Source of the DNA: Ornithinimicrobium avium
GTDB lineage: Bacteria; Actinomycetota; Actinomycetes; Actinomycetales; Dermatophilaceae
DNA length: 64,000 bases
Direction: 5' to 3'
Assembly: GCF_003351765.1 (NCBI RefSeq)
Contig: NZ_CP031229.1
Coordinates: 1,054,001 to 1,118,000, forward strand
The notes beneath the pieces are model-generated. The model did not search any database, was not told the DNA's origin, and saw nothing but the letters and a program-made list of their open reading frames with translations. Both the position numbers and the translations under genes were made by a program. Below are positions 58,434 through 64,000 of this stretch, in pieces. Within the stretch, counting starts at the first letter, position 1, and each line of letters opens with the position of its first letter.

Positions 58434-61400
58434 CACCCCGGGCTCCCCGGGCTGGAGTGCCACAGCTTGGCGGGCACGTCGAGGGGGCTCTCCCCCGCGG
58501 GCCGGATGTCGGCGTAGGGCGACTGCCGGAAGCCGGAGGCGTGGACGAGCACCCTCCGCCCGGCCTGACCGGCCGCCTGCGCCTGCTGCCTGGCCAGCGC
58601 CTCGGACTCCTCCAGCAGCGCGCGCACCCGCTCCTCGGTCTGCGCCATGAACGCCCGGGCCCCGTCCGCGCCGCCCTCCTGCCAGGCGTCGGCCACCGCG
58701 CCGAGCTCCCACGCGCCGGTGGCCCGCAGCGTGACCCCGCGCGGACCGGTGCGGCGCAGCACGCCGCGCACGAGCAGCAGCCAGGAGTGGAAGACGGTCG
58801 CCGCGAACGGACCCTGGACGTCCTCGAAGAAGGTCGCGTCCGCCGGCCCGGTGCCGTCGTCGAGGGTGAGGAAGACCACCCGCCGTCCCGAGCGCACCGG
58901 CGGTGTCTGGGTGGCGACCTTGGCCCCGGCGACGAGCACCTCCGAGCCGTTGCGCCGGGAGAGCAGGTCCCGTGCGGGAGTGACGCCCAGGTCGGCGAGC
59001 ATCGTGCGGAAGCCGGCGACGACGTGGCTGCTGACGTCCAGCCCCAGCACCTCCAGCTCGGCCCGCAGCTGCTCCTGCTCGGTCATCTCCGGCAGGCCGC
59101 TGCCCGGGACCGGCTCGGGCTCGTCGCCGAGCTGGAGGGTGAGCTGGGTGGCGACCGGCCGCTGCTCGTGCCAGGTGCGCCGACCGGCGGCCTGCGCCCT
59201 GGTCCGTGCCGCGACCTCGCCCTCGGCCGCGCCCGGGACCGTCGGCGGGGGCACCCGGCGGCCCGCACGGCCACGTCCTGCCGCGGTCGTGGAGCGTCGG
59301 CTCCACCGGTCCAGCTCGCGGACGTGCAGGAGCAGGTCCCGGCGGGTCAGCCCGCCGCGGACGTGGTGGCGCCCGACGCGGTGCAGCTCGTCGAGCCCGC
59401 CGGCCAGCACGAGCCGCTCGGCCGTCGGCCGGCTGGGACGGGCCCGCTGCCACAGGTCGGCCAGCGCGGCGTAGGGCTGGCCGGCGACGATCCGGTGCAC
59501 CTCCTCGTCGGTGATCCCCTTGACGTCGGACAGCGAGAGCCGGATGCCGTAGTCCCCGGCCCGACGCTCGACCCCGGCCATCACCTCGTCGACGTGGTCG
59601 GGCCGCCGGCCCCCGTCGCTGACCGCCACCGGGTCCGGGGTCGTGGTGGATCCGCGCTGTCCTGGCAGCACCAGGTCACCACGGCTGCCCAGCGTGGAGG
59701 TGCTCCGCGGAGCAGCCCCCGGACCGGGGGTGCTCCGCGGAGCAGCAGGCTCGAGGCGGAGGTCGTCGTCGTCCTGCTCGACCCGTTCGACCCGGTAGCC
59801 GGCGCCCGAGGCGTTGACGTCGAGCCCGAGCACGTGCACGCCCATGGTGCGGGCCTCGTCGAGGATGAGGCGCTTGGGGTACATGCCGGGGTCGTGGGTG
59901 AGGACGCCGGACAGGAACGCCGCGGTGTGGTGGGTCTTCAGCCACGCCGACTGGTAGGTGGGTAGGGCGAACGCCGCCGCGTGCGCCTTGCAGAAGCCGA
60001 AGGAGGCGAACGCGGCCAGCACCTCCCAGATCCGCTCGACGTCGGCCGGCTGGTAGCCGCGGGCGGTGGCGGCGGCGCGCCACCACACCTCCACCTCCTG
60101 CTGACCCTGCGGGGTGCCCATCGCGCGTCGCACCTCGTCGGCCTGGGCCAGGCTGACGCCGGTGGTCTCGGCGACGAGCTGCAGCACCTGCTCGTGGAAG
60201 ACGACGACCCCGCACGTCTGCTCCAGGTAGGGCACGAGGCTGGGGTGGAGGTACTCCGGCTCGCCCCACCCCTGCCGGGCGTGGAGGAAGGGCCGGATCA
60301 TGTCCGACTTCACCGGCCCGGGACGGAACAGCGAGATGTCGATGATGATGTCGGCGAAGCAGTCGGGGGCGAACTTGCCGACCAGCTCCCGCTGCCCCGG
60401 CGACTCGATCTGGAAGCAGCCGAGGGTCCGGGTGGACTGGATCAGGGCGAAGGTCTCAGGGTCGTCCAGCGGCACCTGCGCCCGGTCGTCCAGGTCGATC
60501 CGCGTCCCGTCGACCCGCTCGACCTCCTCGACCGCGTGCGCCATCGAGGACTGCATCCGGATGCCCAGGACGTCGAGCTTGAGCAGCCCCATCTCCTCGA
60601 CGTCCTCCTTGTCGAACTGGCTCATCGGGAAGCCCAGCCAGCTCGCCTCGACCGGGGTCCGGTCGAGCAGCCCGGTGTTGGACAGGATCACCCCGCAGGG
60701 GTGCATCGCGATGTGCCGCGGCAGCCCGTCGAGAGACTCGACCAGCTCGAGCAGCAGCTGCATCCGCGGTGCGTCGAGCCCCTGCTGGCGCAGCTCGGGC
60801 AGGTCGCGGATGGCGGCGCGGGCGTCCCTGGCCCGGATGTGCGGGAACGCCTTGGCGATGACGTCGATCTCCCCCGGTGGCATGCCCAGCGTGGCGGCCA
60901 CGTCCCGGACGGCGTGCCGCACCCGGTAGGTCTCGGCCATCGACACGCACGTCACCCGCTCGGAGCCGAACCGCTCCAGGATCCGTTCGTACATCTCGGT
61001 CCGGCGTGCCGACTCCACGTCGACGTCGATGTCGGGCAGCTGGGCGCGCAGCGGCGAGCAGAACCGCTCCATGAGCAGCCCGTGCTCCATCGGGTCCACG
61101 CCGCTGATCCCGAGCAGGTAGGTGACCAGGCTTCCCGCCCCCGACCCGCGCGCGGCGACCCGCACGCCGTTGTCGCGGATCAGGTCGCAGACCTGGGCGA
61201 CGGTGAGGAAGTAGGTCGGGTAGCCCAGCCCCGCGATGACACCGAGCTCCTCGTCCAGCCGGGCGCGGACCCGGTCCAGGTATGCCGTGCTCGCGCCTGG
61301 GTAGCGGGTGGCCACCGCGTCCTGGCAGCGCCCGGTGAGGACCTGGTGGGCCTGGCCGACGCCGCTGACGCCGAGAACCTCCGGCTCAGGCAGGTGGACC

Positions 61401-62482
61401 GCGCCGAGCCCCAGGTCGGAGCGGGCGTCCTGACGGCACTCCTGCGCCAGCGCGAGGGTGTCGCCGAGCAGGTCGGCGGCCCTGGCGTCGCTGCCGCCGG
61501 CCTCCTCCAGGTGACGGGCCAGCGCGTGCATGGTCGCACTGTCGGCGAGGTGGCCCGCGGTGCTCACCCGGTCCAGGTGGCGCTCGTCCAGGGCGACCAT
61601 CCGTCGGGCTGCGTCGAGGACGTCGACCACCTTCGCCTGCTCAGGCGTGGCGTGCCGGACGGCGGCCGTGAGCACCGCCGGCACCCCGCACTCGCGTGCC
61701 AGTGCCCACATCCGGCTGGCGTGCCCCAGGCTGGCCGGGGTGCCCTCGGGGCCACCGTGGCAGACGACCTCGACGCGGAGCGCGCCGGCGGGCAGCACGT
61801 GCTGCCAGGCCTGGAGGAGGGTCCGCGCGACGCCCTGGCGGCGCGCGAGGACCGCGCGGCCGACGTCGGAGTCGGGGCCGAGCAGCACGACCGCCGGGGC
61901 GAGGCCGTCGACGGGCGCGCTGGCGCGGGCGAGCAGGTCGTGGCGGGTGCGCGGCACGCCGCGCTCCCCCGCCAGGTGGGTCTGGGTGACGAGCCGGCAC
62001 AGCCTGGCCCACCCCGCCCCCGGCGCCAGGCCCGCCTGCTGCCCCCGGGCCAGCACGACGACGCGCGGCTGCTGGTCGTCGACGAGCGTGCCGCCCTTGA
62101 CCGGTTGGACGCGCCCCTGCCGCCGGCCGGTGGCGAGCGCGGCCTCGCCGCTGAGCGCGACCCGCCCCGGGGCGGCCTCCGGGCTGCCCGGCGACCAGCC
62201 ACCGGCAGGCGCCATCGCCAGGTCGACCCCGAGCACCGGGGCCACACCGGCCTCGCCGCAGGCCCGGACGAAGCGGACCGCACCGTAGAGCCCGTCGCGG
62301 TCGGTCAGCGCGAGCGCGGGCTGCCCCAGGGCCGAGGCCCGGGCGACGAGGTCGGCAGGGTGGCTGGCGCCGTAGCGCATCGAGGCGCTCGAGGCGACGT
62401 GCAGGTGGACGAAGTCGTCATGGGTGGGCATGGATGGGAACAGAGCTCCAGGGACGGCGGGCCGGGGGTCGGGAGGGCGCAC
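58430..62482 (-). CDS. dnaE2: Error-prone DnaE2-type DNA polymerase III alpha subunit
   Basis: About 1350 residues. The PHP domain (FVHLHVASSASMRYGASHPA ... ALTDRDGLYG) starts near residue 24. The C-family palm has the catalytic aspartates in QLPDIDVDVES and the fingers HEQVLQLVAETTGVSL. A C-terminal OB domain is present (VLVAGAKVATQTPP ... FLTLDDGTGPADATFFED). A Pro/Ser-rich insert (PAAPRSTPGPGAAPRSTSTL) lies before the HhH region. DnaE2/ImuC performs mutagenic lesion bypass after SOS induction. GTG 62482 is favoured because GGGGGTGA is six bases upstream; an ATG at 62431 is an alternative (1333 aa). Confidence 0.9.
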   Translation of the reverse strand: MRPPDPRPAVPGALFPSMPTHDDFVHLHVASSASMRYGASHPADLVARASALGQPALALTDRDGLYGAVRFVRACGEAGVAPVLGVDLAMAPAGGWSPGSPEAAPGRVALSGEAALATGRRQGRVQPVKGGTLVDDQQPRVVVLARGQQAGLAPGAGWARLCRLVTQTHLAGERGVPRTRHDLLARASAPVDGLAPAVVLLGPDSDVGRAVLARRQGVARTLLQAWQHVLPAGALRVEVVCHGGPEGTPASLGHASRMWALARECGVPAVLTAAVRHATPEQAKVVDVLDAARRMVALDERHLDRVSTAGHLADSATMHALARHLEEAGGSDARAADLLGDTLALAQECRQDARSDLGLGAVHLPEPEVLGVSGVGQAHQVLTGRCQDAVATRYPGASTAYLDRVRARLDEELGVIAGLGYPTYFLTVAQVCDLIRDNGVRVAARGSGAGSLVTYLLGISGVDPMEHGLLMERFCSPLRAQLPDIDVDVESARRTEMYERILERFGSERVTCVSMAETYRVRHAVRDVAATLGMPPGEIDVIAKAFPHIRARDARAAIRDLPELRQQGLDAPRMQLLLELVESLDGLPRHIAMHPCGVILSNTGLLDRTPVEASWLGFPMSQFDKEDVEEMGLLKLDVLGIRMQSSMAHAVEEVERVDGTRIDLDDRAQVPLDDPETFALIQSTRTLGCFQIESPGQRELVGKFAPDCFADIIIDISLFRPGPVKSDMIRPFLHARQGWGEPEYLHPSLVPYLEQTCGVVVFHEQVLQLVAETTGVSLAQADEVRRAMGTPQGQQEVEVWWRAAATARGYQPADVERIWEVLAAFASFGFCKAHAAAFALPTYQSAWLKTHHTAAFLSGVLTHDPGMYPKRLILDEARTMGVHVLGLDVNASGAGYRVERVEQDDDDLRLEPAAPRSTPGPGAAPRSTSTLGSRGDLVLPGQRGSTTTPDPVAVSDGGRRPDHVDEVMAGVERRAGDYGIRLSLSDVKGITDEEVHRIVAGQPYAALADLWQRARPSRPTAERLVLAGGLDELHRVGRHHVRGGLTRRDLLLHVRELDRWSRRSTTAAGRGRAGRRVPPPTVPGAAEGEVAARTRAQAAGRRTWHEQRPVATQLTLQLGDEPEPVPGSGLPEMTEQEQLRAELEVLGLDVSSHVVAGFRTMLADLGVTPARDLLSRRNGSEVLVAGAKVATQTPPVRSGRRVVFLTLDDGTGPADATFFEDVQGPFAATVFHSWLLLVRGVLRRTGPRGVTLRATGAWELGAVADAWQEGGADGARAFMAQTEERVRALLEESEALARQQAQAAGQAGRRVLVHASGFRQSPYADIRPAGESPLDVPAKLWHSSPGSPGW
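59701..59744. repeat. Two copies of a 14-bp perfect palindrome within dnaE2
   Basis: TGCTCCGCGGAGCA occurs at 59701-59714 and 59731-59744, 30 bp apart, separated by a second GC palindrome. They encode the APRST repeats of the dnaE2 insert and together form an 18-bp direct repeat (ggtgctccgcggagcagc). Confidence 0.85.
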
Positions 62483-62488
62483 CTGGGC

Positions 62489-63022
62489 TCACCCCCTCGC
62501 GACCGGGGCCAGCTCGCCGGGCAGCGGGAGTCCGCACGGCAGGTGCAGCCCCGCCCGGACCAGCTCCAGGAAGTGCTCGGCCGAGCGGACCAGGTCGTCG
62601 GCGTCCCGGGCGGTCACCAGGTCCGAGCCCCGCTCGAGTGCGAGCCTGCGGCGTCCCGACGTGGCGAAGAAGACCGCCCACTCGGTCAGCTCGGGAGCGA
62701 CCGTGGGCAGGACCTCCCACACGCTGCGCGGCCGGGTGCGCCGGCTCGGTGCGCTGCGGGCGGCCAGCAGCGCCGCCCCGGCCCGCAGCGCCGCGAGGTG
62801 CGCCTGGGTGTAGCGCTCGGCCGCCGTGCCGCTGTGGCAGGCGAGCAGCAGCCCACCCCGGGAACGGTCGAGCAGGTCCAGGACGGCGCCCGCGCTCAGG
62901 CCCGGGCCCGTGCCGGTCGTGTCGCCGGTCGTGTCGCCGGTCCCGGTCGTGTCGCCGGTCGTGTCGCCGGTCCTGCCGGTCGTGTCGCCGGTCCTGGTCG
63001 TGCCGGTCGTGGTGGTGCTCAT
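62489..63022 (-). CDS. HEPN-like protein of the SAV_6107 family
   Basis: A 177-residue protein. The first ~40 residues are a Thr/Gly/Asp repeat (TGDTTGDTTGTG). Then a helical domain follows (AGAVLDLLDRSRGGLLLACH ... YTQAHLAALRAGAALLAA ... LTEWAVFFATSGRRRLALE ... VRSAEHFLELVRAGLHLP) that matches actinobacterial SAV_6107-type HEPN proteins. A canonical R-x4-6-H RNase motif is not seen. It lies six bases upstream of dnaE2 in the same operon. Function unknown; a regulatory or partner role in the mutagenic polymerase complex is inferred. ATG 63020-63022. Confidence 0.75.
   Translation of the reverse strand: MSTTTTGTTRTGDTTGRTGDTTGDTTGTGDTTGDTTGTGPGLSAGAVLDLLDRSRGGLLLACHSGTAAERYTQAHLAALRAGAALLAARSAPSRRTRPRSVWEVLPTVAPELTEWAVFFATSGRRRLALERGSDLVTARDADDLVRSAEHFLELVRAGLHLPCGLPLPGELAPVARG
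62911..63018. repeat. Imperfect tandem repeat encoding the Thr/Gly/Asp leader of the HEPN protein
   Basis: Repeated ggtcgtgtcgcc blocks with ccggtcctg variants span about 100 bp. The units are 12 or 9 bp and keep frame, so length may vary between strains. Confidence 0.8.
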
Positions 63023-63078
63023 GTCCTGTCCTCTCGCTGCTCTGCTCTGCCCTGTCCTGCGCCGTGGGGCGCCGCGAC

Positions 63079-63426
63079 TCAGTCGCTGACCCGCTCCAGG
63101 AGCCACTCCTCGCCGTGCACCAGGTCGTAGACGCCCGACCCGTGCGCGCGGCCCGCGGTGGCCTCCACACGCCATACCTCCTGCTCGAGACGGGGACCCG
63201 TCCGCGACGGCGGGTCCTCCTGGCGCCACCAGGGCACCCGCTGGGTCCACCGGGCCAGCACGCCGCGCACGAGGTGCACCCGCCCCCGCCACAGGAAGGT
63301 GGTGGGCACGTCCGTCGCGCCGCCGGCCGGCTCCGCGCCGCGGCACCAGCCGGGCTCCAGCCGCACGCGGTGCTCGACCGGGTCGCCGACCCTGACCTCG
63401 ACCGGGTCCTGGTAGCGCCTGCTCAT
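63079..63426 (-). CDS. DUF6504 family protein, first gene of the SOS polymerase operon
   Basis: A 115-residue protein with SRRYQDPVEVRVGDPVEHRV, FLWRGRVHLVRGVLARW and a C-terminal VWRVEATAGRAHGSGVYDLV, which match DUF6504, a small actinobacterial family found beside dnaE2/dinB genes. Biochemical role unknown. ATG 63424-63426 has GGAGGGAGAG upstream. A LexA box lies 21 bp upstream. The HEPN, dnaE2 and dinB genes follow on the same strand. Confidence 0.8.
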   Translation of the reverse strand: MSRRYQDPVEVRVGDPVEHRVRLEPGWCRGAEPAGGATDVPTTFLWRGRVHLVRGVLARWTQRVPWWRQEDPPSRTGPRLEQEVWRVEATAGRAHGSGVYDLVHGEEWLLERVSD

Positions 63427-63446
63427 CCCGCTCTCCCTCCATCTGT

Positions 63447-63462
63447 TCGAACCGGTGTTCGA
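63447..63462. promoter_or_regulatory. LexA box (TCGAAC-N4-GTTCGA)
   Basis: TCGAACCGGTGTTCGA is a perfect match to the actinobacterial/Gram-positive SOS box inverted repeat. It lies 21 bp upstream of the DUF6504 start and places the four-gene cassette under LexA. Confidence 0.9.
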
Positions 63463-63563
63463 TACAGACAAATGTACGAGCCAGCACCGACAACCTCAAC
63501 CCCTGACCCCACGCCTGTGGAAAACCCGCAGGTCACCGTCGGCAGAACGGGCAGGATGATCGC

Positions 63564-63596
63564 GGGTCCGGGCCAGGGAGGGGATGGCCCGGACCC
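63564..63596. promoter_or_regulatory. 12-bp perfect stem-loop upstream of the polyprenyl synthetase gene
   Basis: gggtccgggcca (63564-63575) pairs perfectly with 63585-63596 around the loop gggagggga. A TAGGCT -10-like hexamer follows at 63612-63617, so the hairpin is upstream of the likely promoter. It may be an operator or a terminator of antisense transcription. Confidence 0.4.
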
Positions 63597-63651
63597 CGGG
63601 CCCGGCGCGGGTAGGCTCGGGGCGGACGCCACCCCGAGCCCAGGAGGTCCT

Positions 63652-64000
63652 GTGACGTACGCCCATCCCTTGGACGGCGTCGACCTGCGCGCCCGCGTGC
63701 AGCAGGCCCTGGAGGCTCACCTCGCGCGCCAGCGCGAGGTCCTGGCCGAGCTCGGCGACCCGATGGACCCGCTCGTCGACTCCGTCGCCGAGCTGCTCGC
63801 GGGCGGCAAGCGCCTGCGCGCCGCCTTCCTCTACTGGGGCTGGCGCGTGCTGGGCGGGAGCGACGACGATGCGGTGGTGCGGGCCGCCTCCTCGATGGAG
63901 GTCTTCCAGGCCGCCGCCCTGCTGCACGACGACGTCATGGACAACAGCGACCTGCGCCGGGGGCGACCCACCGCGCACCGTGCCTTCGCCCGCGCCCACG
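63652..64000 (+). CDS. Polyprenyl diphosphate synthase, N-terminal part cut by the window edge
   Basis: The reading frame starts at GTG 63652 with AGGAGG four bases upstream and is open to the end of the window (116 codons visible). GGKRLRAAFLYWGWRVLGG and AALLHDDVMDNSDLRRGRPT, with the first Asp-rich motif DDxxD, identify a trans-polyprenyl synthetase (FPP/GGPP/long-chain prenyl diphosphate). It condenses isopentenyl diphosphate onto an allylic diphosphate for quinone or lipid-carrier side chains. Chain length cannot be judged. The second DDxxD is beyond the window. Confidence 0.92.
   Translation, partial: MTYAHPLDGVDLRARVQQALEAHLARQREVLAELGDPMDPLVDSVAELLAGGKRLRAAFLYWGWRVLGGSDDDAVVRAASSMEVFQAAALLHDDVMDNSDLRRGRPTAHRAFARAH

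Noticed and set aside
1..64000. tRNA, rRNA, prophage, or restriction/toxin-antitoxin systems
   Set aside because: I looked for cloverleaf-like or conserved rRNA segments and for typical phage or defence proteins and saw none that I could support.

Overview
The window is about 64 kb of very GC-rich chromosome from an actinobacterium. WhiB, RskA/SigK, DUF3040, DUF7455, DUF6504 and a tricorn protease all occur here, as do frequent GTG starts, ATGA/GTGA gene overlaps and apparent leaderless starts. The gene set suggests Micrococcales, close to the Ornithinimicrobium/Serinicoccus/Intrasporangiaceae group. That placement is inference; no rRNA or other phylogenetic marker is present. No rRNA, tRNA, CRISPR array or prophage was seen. 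The only mobile DNA is a transposase fragment at the left edge.

Left part (1-16.2 kb): an IS110-family transposase 3' end with about 300 bp of non-coding tail; an FAD amine/amino-acid oxidase; a DEAD-box helicase; a WhiB3/WhiD-like regulator preceded by a coupled short ORF; a membrane protein; a quinone oxidoreductase; an amidohydrolase-MFS pair; a DHA2 exporter coupled to a frame-disrupted flavin monooxygenase; a LOG-type protein; an L,D-transpeptidase; a di-iron Fe-S repair protein with a Crp/Fnr-type palindrome upstream; and a two-component system divergent from a DUF4352 surface protein.

Middle (16.2-47 kb): tricorn protease; an SDR gene with an internal deletion; a NYN-LOTUS/DUF488 pair; two AhpD-like proteins; a VOC protein; a SWIM/SNF2 helicase; a GAF-like/LuxR regulator; a marR-icmF unit (fused isobutyryl-CoA mutase); UDP-glucose pyrophosphorylase; a cytosolic metal-receptor-like protein; an aldehyde dehydrogenase; DUF429; lysoplasmalogenase; aroQ; an NSS amino-acid transporter with its small subunit; a phytoene-desaturase-like oxidoreductase; NADP-type glutamate dehydrogenase; and a second DEAD-box helicase with a tandem-repeat N-terminus.

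Right part (47-64 kb): a carbohydrate ABC transporter operon lacking its own ATPase, then parE (topoisomerase IV B) with DUF7455. A CHRD protein/class F sortase pair converges on a DUF3040-SigK-RskA operon. The last complete unit is a four-gene minus-strand cassette behind a perfect LexA box: DUF6504, HEPN protein, DnaE2 and a Y-family polymerase with intact catalytic residues. A polyprenyl synthetase begins at the right edge.

Three genes look damaged: the flavin monooxygenase (two compensating frameshifts), the SDR (internal deletion plus frameshift) and DUF3040 (one-base frameshift). The frameshifts could be assembly errors. The observations most worth following are the SOS polymerase cassette, the leaderless short ORF coupled to whiB, the apparent CTG start of the sigma factor, the three evenly spaced CTAG motifs upstream of that operon, and the nested inverted repeats between the two-component system and the DUF4352 gene. 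No clearly new multi-gene defence or biosynthetic system was identified.
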